Shown piece by piece: positions 22,271-32,372 of a stretch of 64,000 nt of DNA. Numbering within the stretch: the first letter of the stretch is position 1; each line of letters starts with the position of its first letter. The notes beneath the pieces were generated by a model that saw only the letters and a program-made list of their open reading frames with translations, had not been told where the DNA came from and made no database searches. The DNA is from Wolfiporia cocos. Taxonomy: Eukaryota; Basidiomycota; Agaricomycetes; Polyporales; Phaeolaceae. The stretch is from contig JACCLO010000007.1 of NCBI GenBank assembly GCA_029448655.1, positions 868,001-932,000 of the forward strand, read 5' to 3'. The position numbers were made by a program, and so were the translations under genes.

Positions 22271-25200
22271 CTACATCGCAAGATTTGACACGAAATCCAC
22301 TAATGCCCCCATCTCCACTTCGCCCTCATCATTTATTGCATCTGCCTCAGCATCCTCAGCATCCAGAATCCCTCCTATGAGTATGCTCGTGCGTTCCGTA
22401 GCAGGCCGGTCATCTCCTCGATTAATCACGTCTGCAGGGAATACATGAACGCCTACCACCGCAGCGTGGTTATGAGTGCCAGGGTAAGGTACGCCCGTGA
22501 ATTCTTTTAGTTTGTATAGCTTTTCAAGTTGATCTAGATGCCGTGCGTTCATATTCCTGCGGCGTTCACAATACTCGGCTACTGCTCCGTATACCCTCAA
22601 CTGCTCGGCTTTGAGACGTGCAAGGACATCCGAAAAATGAGCCTCTTCGTCACGAATGGATGTGTGCAGGCGGCGTGCCTCGACATTACAATGCTCGATT
22701 TCCTCTTGCGCACGTTCGATCCGCCGTGCTTGTTTCATTGTCTTGTGAATCACAGGCCGTGTCCATGGTTTGTCCATCACACTGTTGTGAGTATTTCTTA
22801 ACAGGTGAAAGTCCTCCAGGAAATTGTAATGGGATACTCTCTCCCAGTCGACAGTGGGCTTCGGGGGATCCAGCTTCAAAGCAGCCTGATTGTATATCTT
22901 GACGGCGTTTCGAATGGCTTTTGATCGCGCTTGTAGCGATTTAGCAATGTACGTTTGTGCACAATATCCTTGAAACAGATCAATCGTTAATCACAATCAT
23001 ATAAAAGCCACAGCACTTACCCATCTGTGATATGTTCATCCTGTGTAATTCGAACAGGCGTTGGATTACGAGGCACTGGAGATTGTCCAACACCTTATGA
23101 TACTGCCTATTTGTCATGTAGCTTACTGTGTCGATGTATTGCTGATCCATTACTTCCCACTGCCTGGCAATTCCCATGTGAACCTCCATTTCTGTAACCT
23201 TGCATGTTAATGTAGCATGTCGTTCGCGTAGGAATTTACGCCGAGTCTCCAGCTTTCATGTGCGAGACAATTCAGCATTATAGTCGACTGAGCTGGCAAT
23301 TGGAGGAGTGAAACGTAATTCAGCGGGGGCAGCGCGATAGAATTTCGAAGAGATGTCTTCAAGTTCAGCCACTACTGCACGTAGCTCTTGTAACACCTTG
23401 ACGTAGGTGACCGCGTGTAAACTAGCGTCGTTCTCGTGCTCGAGCTGCTGAAAATAGGAGCGCTCCTCTTCATGCCATGTGTGTATCTGATCCAGTGTGA
23501 TGCATAGTGAGTCCAGTGCTTCTTCCAGAGCTGTAGATTCTGATTCCAATATGTCTAGAGCCTGCCTATAATTATTGAAGATCATAGTGCTCAGGTTTGC
23601 ATATTTTTCCTCATCCCATTGTTTGAAATAAGTGTTGATTAGAATGCGTCGGTGATACGCCGATGCATGTCGAGTGACAGAGGCAAGATTGTTGGATGCA
23701 CTGAATATTCTCTCCAGTGTCTCGAGATCCTCGATGCCTGCACCTTCAATGACGTTTGGATGGTTGCGTGTCTGACACGGATAGCAGTGAGTATATCCGT
23801 GGAAGGCATTCACACAGCATCTGCGGTTTGCCTCTTTCCATCTCCATCCGAGAGAACTGTGTCATATAGTCCCCTCAAACTTGCATCCAATGTCGTATCC
23901 CACAAGTATGCGTCCGCCAAATACATCGAGTGATTTTGATACAATCGCCAGGGGATATTTGGCTCTATGCAATTAGTTAGCCATAGTTCACTATAATAAC
24001 GCATGCTTACAGTTCTCCACTCCATACCATGTCCATGAGCCACAGAATAAATCCGTGTCTGCATGCACTGGCAAAGATCCTGGTCTTGTCGAAAATTGCC
24101 CACATTTTTTTTCTCATCAGACGCCGCCGCCTTCCAGTTCTTCGTACACAGTTCGTAATCCGGGTGATTGATGGCTCCATCCGTCGGGTCACCTTCAGTC
24201 ATGTCTTGAGTATCCTCCTCTGCATCGTCACCCTCCTCTCCCTCTGCATATTCTGCCCACGAATCATTTGGTCTGCGCTTACGAGATTGCGCCTCATTCG
24301 CGTACTGGTTAACAAAGTCCTGTGCTAAGAAGTAGTTACTTTCCTCGAAGATTCGGATATCTCCTTGCATCCTGTTGTCGAACAGAGTGAGGCACTTGAG
24401 AGAAATTGTTACCGTCCATACATATGAGCCTCTTCCACTTCAGATCAGGCTCCCCAATAAGCTGTGAGATGACATGAGAGATTTAAAAGCAATTTGGGGA
24501 CCCCCACATACCTCATAGCCACAAGCTGGACAGCCATACAAAACACACCAGTTTGGAGAGTCGTGTCCGAGTGCAGTGAGTACTTGCTTGTCAACGATGC
24601 GATGCATGCCAAGATATACCTCAAATGCGTCTGCAACTAGGGTTCGAAAGCGCGCTTTATACGGAATCTAAAATATATTATAGATTGCGGGCAACATAGT
24701 GTATGAGCTAATGTACCTTATACAAGTAACACATCAACTTGCAGAAGGCTTCTATGCTGAACAATGCCTTGAATAGTCGAATTGAATATAGGAACTCAAG
24801 TGATTTTAACGAGATGGTGACGGTTGGATTGATCAGCGTGGTACCGAGATATCTGTGCATTACTACAGCCTCAGCATTTGATCGCATACTTGAAGTGCGT
24901 CGGACAGTAACAGAGGTTGTAAGACTAAAGATATTGAATGCAGAATTGTCAAATGTTGTCGCCAGTGTGTCAGACGCAGGCTCCTCTGTACGATCTGCAT
25001 TAGTGTTGCCGAAGTTCAGTTCAGAACCAAGGTTCAGAACCTGAACCGCCTGAACCGAACCTAGGTTCAGGTTCAGTCCAGGTCCGGTTCAGGGTAGGAC
25101 ATCAAGGTTCGGTTCTTGGTTCAGGGGGGTCATGGGTACCCTTGAACCAGGTTCGAACCGGACTGAACCTTGAACCACATAGCATTAACATATTATGTGT

Positions 25201-26528
25201 AGCCACTGGTGGATAAGCATCAATTACAATTATGTTCTTGCCATCTTTGCTATAGTGTTGTTGCAGTAAGTTATGTACAACTGGCTTCACCATAGCAAGC
25301 ATCAGCACTCATAAACTCTAGTCTCCCAATGAGGCAAGGGCTTCAACCCCATGCTGGGATCACCATGCTTTCTGTGGCACTGGGCTGCATTTGTTGCTGT
25401 CAGATGAAGTAAGAAATGTAGAAGATTATGTTCCACTTCATATCCATGATCCTAGGTTATATACAGTGTTGTCTAAGAATGGTTTGTTATTGAGGTTTGC
25501 CTCAGGCTAATTCACAATCATAAACTCTGATTACTGAACTGCTCAAAATGGCTGCCTTGAGTGATTATTGTGCATCTAAAATTTATGTTTACCACTCTAC
25601 TCAAGATTTAGAGCCACTTTGGAATTCAGCCCAATAGACACCAAATGGAGGCACTGCAGAACTTGAAGTGTGATTACTTTAGTGGGTTCAATAGTGCCGG
25701 GAATGAGGTAGGCAATAGAGGGCAATTGGTATACATAGAAAGGTGCATGAAGTTGGTGTCTAAATTATTATTCTTACACTTTATAGAAGCAAGTAACTTA
25801 GCGGTTCGAACCTAGTTCGAACCATGAACCGAACCTGATGAACCAGTTCACCAGGTTCAGTCCAGGTTCAGGTTCAGGTTCAGGCTCCCTGCAGTCGGTT
25901 CGGTTCTGGGTTCAGCTCTAGACCCCCCTGAACCTGAACCGAACTGAACTTCGGCAACACTAATCTGCATAGTGCCAGTGGGTATACGCTACCGCAAGTT
26001 CTGGAAGTACCACATGCCAATTCTCGTCCATGTGTTGGATATGCTGGCACCAGGTACGTGCATTCTTTCTTCTACAAAAACTGCACATATGATATTTAGC
26101 AGCAGCAGCTATAAAAGTGTCATATGACATACCTCGAATGTGTAATATCTCGTAGTGCGTGCATGAAATCTTCGTTCATATGCAGATCCTCAGGGATGGT
26201 CTCCCATTCATTGTCATCATTGCCAACAGCCTCTGAGAACACCCCAGCTGGCTTGGCATCTTCAACGTCCATGGGTACTTGATCGCCACAGATTTCGGCA
26301 AGGATGCCCAAAGATTGTCGGCTTAAGCCTGAGATCGTCATTATTACAGAATGCACTAGGATAGGTAATGCCCAACATACCTGCAGACCTCATCTCGTTC
26401 CTCTCCTTAACCTTCTGTCTCTCTAAAAAGAGGTCACGTTGTTTTAGGTTTTTGTCGGCTGAACTCCAACCCAACCCCTGGCCTACAGATGTGTGCGTGG
26501 TACGTGAGAGTCCTTTGGTACATGCCAT
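22271..26528 (-). pseudogene. CxC1-type KDZ transposase, decayed
   Basis: The likely start at 26,528 gives MACTKGLSRTTHTSVGQGLG; a 52-bp intron (26,329-26,380) follows. The N-terminal half reads FNIFSLTTSVTVRRT, then MHRYLGTTLINPTVTISLKS and CPACGYELIGEPDLKW, the pattern of CxC1 cysteine-cluster domains paired with KDZ transposases. The catalytic region has FDKTRIFASACRHGFILW, VGYDIGCKFEG and HPNVIEGAGIEDLETLERIF. The C-terminal helical part WERVSHYNFLEDF...ARRLHTSIRDEEAHF ends at 22,271. Decay is clear. There is a +1 shift in a T triplet near 24,403 (coding strand) and a +1 shift in an eight-A run at 24,106-24,113. In-frame TGA codons lie at 23,862-23,864 and 23,256-23,258. A 962-bp hAT MITE sits in the coding region. 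An intact enzyme would cut and rejoin the element ends in the nucleus. Confidence 0.85.
25001..25962. mobile_element. hAT-type MITE in the KDZ transposase, TSD ATCTGCAT
   Basis: A 962-bp non-coding element with inverted ends TAGTGTTGCCGAAGTTCAG and an exact 8-bp duplication ATCTGCAT (24,993-25,000; 25,963-25,970). The TAGNGNTGC-like end and 8-bp duplication are typical of the hAT superfamily. Inside each end lies a dense array of GGTTCAG/CTGAACC motifs, about 150 bp on each side. Removing it rejoins the transposase frame at HWHYADRTEE. Confidence 0.9.
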
Positions 26529-26729
26529 GTTGAATAGATGCAACTGAATAAAGCCAATTATGAGCTTGTATAGTGAGTCGAAGTAAGTTAGGCACAAGTA
26601 TCGTCGAATGTCTCGGAAGACCTCAAGCTCACCAGCTCACGTGATAGATCATCAGTCATGATCAGACACACTTATACGTTCTCCAGTGTGTACCTGGCTA
26701 ACCATTTGTAAGTCGAATAATAGTCATAA

Positions 26730-27799
26730 TAAAACACAGGAGTGTTAACATAGCTGTAAAGTGAAGGAGGAGAGTTCTGAAAATACGAAGGAAATACATC
26801 TGCAACCACAGAGGATGGGAATCATCATCAGACACAGGAACACTATGAGGGTGTGTATCTGAAGCGGAGGAAATAAATCTGCAACCACGAAGGATGGGAA
26901 TCATCATCAGACACAGGGGTGTGGAAATAAATCTGCAGCCATGACTGCAGAGGCATGGCCACTAAGTCCCTACAGACTTGTGCTCGCTCGGCTGGCAATG
27001 ATGTCATGATCAAAGATTGAGAAGCCGGAGATACGGTGTGTCTGACCGAACGAATGTCAGCAAGCGCCAAGGTACAATTAGATAAAGATTCTAATCTAGA
27101 GATTCAGGTGCCAAACCCAATGTCATCCACCCACTGAGTGATGCATCCATCTCAATCACCGGGGCAACAAAAATTGAATATGACTCTACAAAGCTGTAAA
27201 TACTATATTACATATGATACAGAAAGCACGAGTCGAAAATTCGAAGAATGAGCCCACCATCGCCACCAATGTGCATGACAGCGTCAGCACAGTGGTGCGA
27301 TTAGATAAGTGCACTGCTATCTGAAGGTCGACGCGCAACAAGGCCGAGCACTGAGCATGGGATAACTCTCCGCTTTTGGAAGGTCAGATGCCCGCTGGAT
27401 GTCATCTGTCATCAGGCAGCGGCATCCACCCCACGCATGGGAGCTACGGAAATATTGTTATTACCATTGGAATCGTAAGGCTACGCTGTCTAGAAAGCGT
27501 GAAAGAACGGTGTGATTATGTAAAGAATTGAGTGCACCGTCGCCGCCATCGTGCGCGACAGCGGCGGCGGGGCACTTGTCGGTGGCGTGGGGGCAGCAGG
27601 GCGCTGGTAGGTGGCACAGGGAGTGAGGCGCTGGTGGGTGGCACAGGGAGTGGGTGGGCACATGATCTTCACCCCAGAAGGGCAATCGACTGTGGTGCTA
27701 CTGGCAGTATGCAGGTAGGACGATAATTCAAGCTTATTAGCTTGGCGCACACACGTTTATGGCAAGCTAATAAGCTTGGTAATACGTGAGGTTTAGGTG
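26730..27799 (-). repeat. right terminal inverted repeat of KDZ element
   Basis: This arm of about 1.07 kb matches the left arm in reverse complement. It includes the terminal CACCTAAACC, the subterminal inverted pair around AAGCTAATAAGCTT, and inner copies of the unit containing GATGATTCCCATCC and GCAGATTTATTTCC. It carries no insertion and only one copy of the segment that is duplicated on the left. Confidence 0.85.
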
Positions 27800-28748
27800 T
27801 GGATACTAGGTGCATTCTGCACCATGCCCATTTCCTCTCTCGAACACCTCTCCACTATACTTCCCATTCCCATATACTTATAAAAACTTAACGATTATAC
27901 CACCATCAGACTACACACATTACCTACTACATCCCAACCCGTCCAACACCTCATCAACCCACAAAAACAACCATATCCACTTACCAAACATACAATCCAG
28001 AAACACATGCCACACACAACACCTTTACTATACCTAAATTCCTTCCTCCCTACACTTACTGATCATGCATACCCATTTGAACAGGCACCCTGGCAATTGA
28101 TGACACGATGGGGCTCAAGACTACAATGGGACCTACCAGGCACAAACGCTTCCAAGGATGCAAAAAACGCACACCTCACCCACATATGTTCACTCATACA
28201 ACACTCCACTACATCACCCACAACCCTCTGTATTTATACCAATGGATCCACTCGCACCCTACCTCCACACTGCTTCTTCTCAAGCACCAGCTACATTGTC
28301 ACCCACATGGGTAAAAACATCCACCAATGCCTTTATGGCCTAGGATGCTCCACCACAACTTATGATGCCGAAACCTTCACACTTAGCACCGCATTACACT
28401 CATTATCCCACATCCTCTGCACTCACCTTGACACCACCAATATCCACTACTTCATGGATAACACTACTAACAGTAGAACTGGGCAGGTTCAACAGTCTCA
28501 CTTGCAGGTATGATAACGAGCCTAGTATATTATGTACCTATAGCAGGTTCAACTATGGTACTGTTGTTAGCATGTACATATGCGTAGCAAATGATCTATG
28601 GACTTACCGGTCTCAGTTGCAGGTATGATAATGAGCAACTGAGACCGGCACAAAGTGCAAAGTTTTGTGGATGGTGATCTGCCAATTACAGCTATTTCGG
28701 AAATTCATGACACAGCGTGTTTTTCTCAATCGTGTCAACCAATAAGGA

Positions 28749-29457
28749 TGTCACAATCCTGTGACATCCAATACTGAAGGACACAAGTCCTGGTGACAAC
28801 CTAAAAACCAAGTCCAAGCCATCAAAGAGGGGCCAAGCTCACTGGTTGGCTATGCAGCGCAGAGTCTCAAGCAGTAAAGGAGGAGGAGAGGAAAAGGGAA
28901 ACACCCCTAACATTCATGGTAGAACGCTTAGATTGTTGAGTCTAGGGAATAAGCCCTAGACACCTGGTATTTATACATGAGATAGCATGTACACTAATCC
29001 TGGATAAGACTGCCCTAAACTGAGGTGGTCTGTGCATAGTTGGCTAAGTAAGCCAAATGGTGCCATAAGGCATCATAATGTGGTGCTACCCTAAAGATAG
29101 CCTGTATGGTGTGCTAGCGGCCTCATCTATGTAAGAATAGACCTATGAGCTCACTATGATGTCAGTTATGATGATGTCTAGTCAAGGCCAGACCAATGAG
29201 GTCACTAATGATGTAATGATGGTACCTAGCAATGTCTAGGCTTGGAATGGGGAGATAGGGTCACCTGACAAGGTGCCTGTGATGGTACCTGATGCCGCTA
29301 TCTAATCTGAGAGTTTGGTAGATCATGTGACTTACTGAATTGAGGTCACATGATCACAAACTTTTGGGGGGCAGTAGCGCCTATGGTAATACACCTAACA
29401 CACAAGTATGGAGGTCAATAGACCATGGGGGAAGGGTGCACAAATAAATCTGTGACA
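28749..29457 (-). mobile_element. solo LTR L12, TSD AAGGA
   Basis: A 709-bp LTR, the longest simple one here, flanked by AAGGA at 28,744-28,748 and 29,458-29,462. The right end reads AAATCTGTGACA. The hairpin at 28,940-28,961 has stem GTCTAGGG/CCCTAGAC and loop CTTATT in minus reading. It is inserted in the left arm of the 28,689-30,968 MITE. Confidence 0.8.
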
Positions 29458-29763
29458 AAGGAAGCTACCATTCAGGGTATGTGGCTAGAGCACCAATACC
29501 ACGTGAGAGACTAGCTCTGGCTAACTTATTGTTTTGTGTTCACTGACTCTGCTGCTCAATACTGCCTGCTGATGGTCCTGCTTCTATCATTTTTGATGAG
29601 CCTGAGGACTATGATGACAAGGATGTGCCATAGCTGAGTGTGCAAAGCAAATTTCATGAGTAATTCTTTGCTCTGCAGAAAATTCAGATAAATGCAGGCA
29701 GCTTCAAGCATTGCGTTATGTACTGCCCAAATCCCCATAGCCTTAGTGCACAAGCATTGAGTG

Positions 29764-30319
29764 TGTCACAGAATATTCCTTATTATTCTAACATCCCTCG
29801 CTATGGTCTTATGGGCGCCGCTATGCACGCGTGCGCCCCTCTACGCCTCAGCCACCTCCATGTCACGTCTCATTCCATCTAGATCATCTGACCCAGTAGA
29901 TTAGCACTGTAGGGTAGCACACGTATCAGGTGCCGCACTCATGGTCACATTACTTACCTGCACGTTACTAGTCATCTGACCCCTTAGTTACATGGCGCAC
30001 AGACCCATACTTTAGGGCATGACCAGTAGTACAGACCTGCATGTATATAATACGGTGAGATGTGGGTTGATACCCCATCTCTAAGATTCTCGACAACTGG
30101 GCTAGGCCCCTTTCTTACTCGTGCTCTGTGTGACTCGCCCTCTGGGGCGTCCTCTCTGTCTGATGACTTGGCGACTACGTCGGCGTATGCTTCCGCAACG
30201 ACTCTGTCATACCGTGGCTAAGTCCTCTGCACTCACCGCTGTTCGCTGTTATCAGACATGAAGACCTTGGGATTATCCCCTGCCCATGGCAGGTCGCACA
30301 TCCGAGTACGTCTGTGTCA
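29764..30319 (+). mobile_element. solo LTR L13, TSD GAGTG
   Basis: A 556-bp LTR (TGTCACAGAATATTCC to CGTCTGTGTCA) with GAGTG at 29,759-29,763 and 30,320-30,324. TATA-like TGTATATAATAC lies near 30,041. The hairpin at 30,057-30,081 has arms GAGATG-GGG and CCC-CATCTC with one bulged base. It sits in the centre of the MITE. Confidence 0.85.
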
Positions 30320-30415
30320 GAGTGATGTGTCGACAGACCATATTGGAGCTGGGATACAAGCACAGGCTATGGCGCACTACAGCCACATGCACATACCCTA
30401 AACAGTAGCTTCCTT

Positions 30416-30908
30416 TGACCCATAACATCTTCTGGGTCATCCCTCAACACCTAAGTCCCTGCTCACAAGTCTGACTCCCTAGACTAAGTCGACGTAGAGG
30501 TCAGAGTCTCTAGTCGAGGTCAAGGTACTTCAACAGACTAGCAAGCGTCTTAAAGGGAGAGCGCACAGGATGGATGGTATGTGCCCTAAGGCATGGTACA
30601 AATTGATGAGTCTGAGGTATCGCCTCAGACTCTAAGGCTTATATAGATCAGAGTAGCGCTGTAATCCCTAGTAGTAACCCTTGCCCTAAAGCGACGTGGC
30701 CTGTGCGCACGCGCCTAACAGTCAGGAGTCTGGAATGCTTATGTAACCTACTAATGTACTATCTTATCTGTAAGAGATGCGCGTTATCTCCAGTAAGTAC
30801 CGTGACGCCAGTAGGGACGTCACGTGCCCCCTAGTCGTGAAGTCGCTAGTTTGACTCCCAGTAAGGGCTAAAACATATTTATTAGATCATGCCACGAAAA
30901 CTGTGACA
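30416..30908 (-). mobile_element. solo LTR L14, TSD TCCTT
   Basis: A 493-bp minus-oriented LTR (TGACCCATAACATC to AAAACTGTGACA) with TCCTT at 30,411-30,415 and 30,909-30,913. The hairpin at 30,608-30,632 has stem GAGTCTGAGG/CCTCAGACTC. It is the closest relative of L11 in the window. It is inserted in the right arm of the MITE, at the mirror position of L12. Confidence 0.9.
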
Positions 30909-31210
30909 TCCTTACTGGTTGACACAATCGAGAAAAATGCATTGTGTCATGAATTTCCGAAATAGCTGTAAGTACAAACAACAGGGTGGAACTCCGCATG
31001 CCAAAGATGGCATGTGGGTGCATCAGCACCTCGACTCCGATAGCACGAGGCTATCAGCGGGCAGTGGCAGTGCTTGCCTGTCAACAAACACCACCACAAT
31101 CAAAACTATATACAGCGCACACAAGCACCCTACCCAAACGAACTCCATCTTATTCATTACCCACACTGGCTCCCTACTACACACACACCCACACCTCACC
31201 ATAACCCTAC

Positions 31211-31610
31211 TGTCACAGAGTGTGGCATGCCACCTTGTGGTGTCAGGTGATCTAGTAGATATGATTGTTAGATTAGATAGGGTAGTCACTAGCTCACATG
31301 GTCACATCTAGCACATGATGTGTTACGGTAGTTACATAGTTGCACCCTGCGCCTTACAGCGCATGGGCCCCCTTTAGGGTAGGTATACTACAAGTGATGC
31401 CTCATGTACTTAAGCTTAGCAGGGATGAGCCTTACAGCTCATCCTCTAGATTCTAGTCGTTGGGCTTACGCCCCTCTGCTACCCTCTGTGTGCGCACCTG
31501 CCTGCCTAGTCAACCTTAGGACCCAGGGCTGTCTCTGTGCAGCACTCGACATACTGTCATTATGCATGCAAGCACTTGGATAGGGGGCCACGGTAAGTAG
31601 CACCGTGACA
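31211..31610 (+). mobile_element. solo LTR L15, TSD CCTAC
   Basis: A 400-bp LTR, the shortest here (TGTCACAGAGTGTGG to GCACCGTGACA), with CCTAC at 31,206-31,210 and 31,611-31,615. The hairpin at 31,423-31,444 has stem GGATGAGC/GCTCATCC and loop CTTACA. Removing it restores the RNase H frame TLHWCPSHRGIPGNETAN. Confidence 0.9.
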
Positions 31611-32372
31611 CCTACACTGGTGCCCTAGCCACAGAGGAATCCCTGGCAATGAAACAGCCAACTGCATGGCAAAACATGCCACCATTCTTCCATCCACACA
31701 CACCCCACCCTTACCTGGCTACACCAACGTGCAAAACACCACACACTACAATGATGGACCACATCCTGTCCCACACCCCCACTAGAATGTCACAACACCC
31801 ACTCACTATTCCATCCTTCTAACACACTACACCCCACACTACACAAATTTACCAGAACACACAACGTACAGTCATACATCATCCATTGCATCACCGCCCA
31901 CGGCCACTTTGGCGAATACTACAACCAATTTGTCCCCATCGAACCCTCCACATGCCCTTGCAACCATCGCACCCTACAAATCCAAGACCACATACTCCAC
32001 GACTGCCCACTCCACACACATGCATGCCACCACCTCACTCACGTATCACCCACCATCACACCACACATCATCCCATCTACCCCCAAAGTTCTCCACACAC
32101 TACAACACTTCCTGGAGCACTCAACTGCCTTCCTCAAGAATCCCTTGTACACCCCCAATGTCATCGATCCAGGGTAAGCCCACAGGCTCTAGATGAGCCT
32201 TCTCCTTCCTTCACCCCATCCCTCACACCAACATACAGTCAAATGTAACTTCTAATTCCACACATACATACCACTATTCCACCATAACCTGGCTATCCGC
32301 CCACACTAATGTACATCATGTAACTGATCGCACAAAATAAATGTCTCTCTCTCCTCTCACTGATCCTGTGAT

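Larger units (their letters stand above)
10382..27799 (-). mobile_element. 17.4-kb KDZ-type DNA transposon
   Basis: The element starts CACCTAAACCTCACG and ends with the reverse complement, CGTGAGGTTTAGGTG. The LINE bases TGGATACT are duplicated at 10,374-10,381 and 27,800-27,807. Its terminal inverted repeats are about 1.07 kb when later insertions are discounted. Between them, all on the minus strand, lie an accessory gene (15,031-16,530), a second accessory gene with a viroplasmin/RNase H1-N-like domain (19,746-21,554) and a decayed CxC1-type KDZ transposase (22,271-26,528). The KDZ (Kyakuja-Dileera-Zisupton) class is known from mushroom genomes. Assignment of all three genes to one mobile unit is inferred from the shared TIR boundaries. 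Later insertions inside it are L8 with L9, a gag-only element with L10, L11, and a hAT MITE. Confidence 0.85.
28689..30968. mobile_element. TA-flanked MITE with long TIRs, split by three LTRs
   Basis: The two ends are inverted copies about 75 bp long, starting CAGCTATTTCGGAAATTCAT and flanked by TA (28,687-28,688; 30,969-30,970). Without L12, L13 and L14 it is about 507 bp. The arms continue across the LTR insertion points: CCAATAAGGA then AGCTAC on the left mirrors GTAGCT then TCCTTACTGG on the right. No protein is encoded. The TA duplication and CAG start fit a Tc1/mariner (pogo-like) non-autonomous element. Confidence 0.8.
28468..31086. mobile_element. composite insertion in LINE RNase H, imperfect 8-bp TSD
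   Basis: The LINE frame MDNTT...TIKTIYSAHK is split here. The flanks AACACTAC (28,460-28,467) and AACACCAC (31,087-31,094) differ at one base, consistent with an old 8-bp duplication. The left part has three copies of a motif around CAGGTATGATAA (28,500-28,640). Most of the length is the MITE 28,689-30,968 with its own LTRs. No transposase is recognised and the termini are only weakly inverted, so the class is uncertain. Confidence 0.4.
147..32340 (+). mobile_element. single Tad1-like LINE copy, broken by serial insertions
   Basis: A non-LTR retrotransposon of about 5.6 kb, once the inserted DNA is subtracted, runs left to right through the first 32 kb. Domain order is ORF1 with zinc knuckles, AP endonuclease, reverse transcriptase with a YVDD motif, RNase H and a C-terminal Cys/His motif. 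That order fits the Tad1/I group known in fungi. The pieces belong to one copy because the reading frame resumes exactly across several insertion sites. Examples are PQGSPLSPILST joined to LYASPILHCL across 8,518-9,397, and CLCWIL joined to GAFCTMPISS across the 17.4-kb KDZ element. The coding strand is rich in C and poor in G. The 3' end lies near 32,340, after the last Cys/His motif. Stops and frameshifts show it is dead. Confidence 0.85.
27808..32340 (+). pseudogene. LINE RT tail, RNase H and C-terminal zinc motif
   Basis: This is the 3' third of the LINE, continuing directly from 10,381. RNase H motifs are LCIYTNGST near 28,225 (normally DGS, so the first catalytic Asp is Asn here), YDAETFTLSTAL (Glu) and HYFMDNTT (Asp). 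After a composite insertion (28468-31086) the frame resumes as TIKTIYSAHKHPTQTNS. After a solo LTR (31211-31610) it resumes as TLHWCPSHRGIPGNETAN, the last RNase H block, again with Asn in place of the usual Asp. The C-terminal motif CPCNHRTLQ...HILHDC lies at about 31,950-32,005. The last coding bases read VIDPG near 32,165, followed by roughly 170 bp of 3' sequence. Two altered catalytic positions and in-frame stops mark it as inactive. Confidence 0.8.

Noticed and set aside
24106..24113. Programmed +1 frameshifting at the A8 run of the transposase
   Set aside because: A second shift and two in-frame stops elsewhere show ordinary decay.
599..31610. Elements with a GTTCGA box near one end looked like tRNA-derived SINEs
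   Set aside because: The box points outward toward the terminus, there is no A-rich tail, and every copy has TG...CA ends with a 5-bp duplication. Solo LTRs explain all of this.
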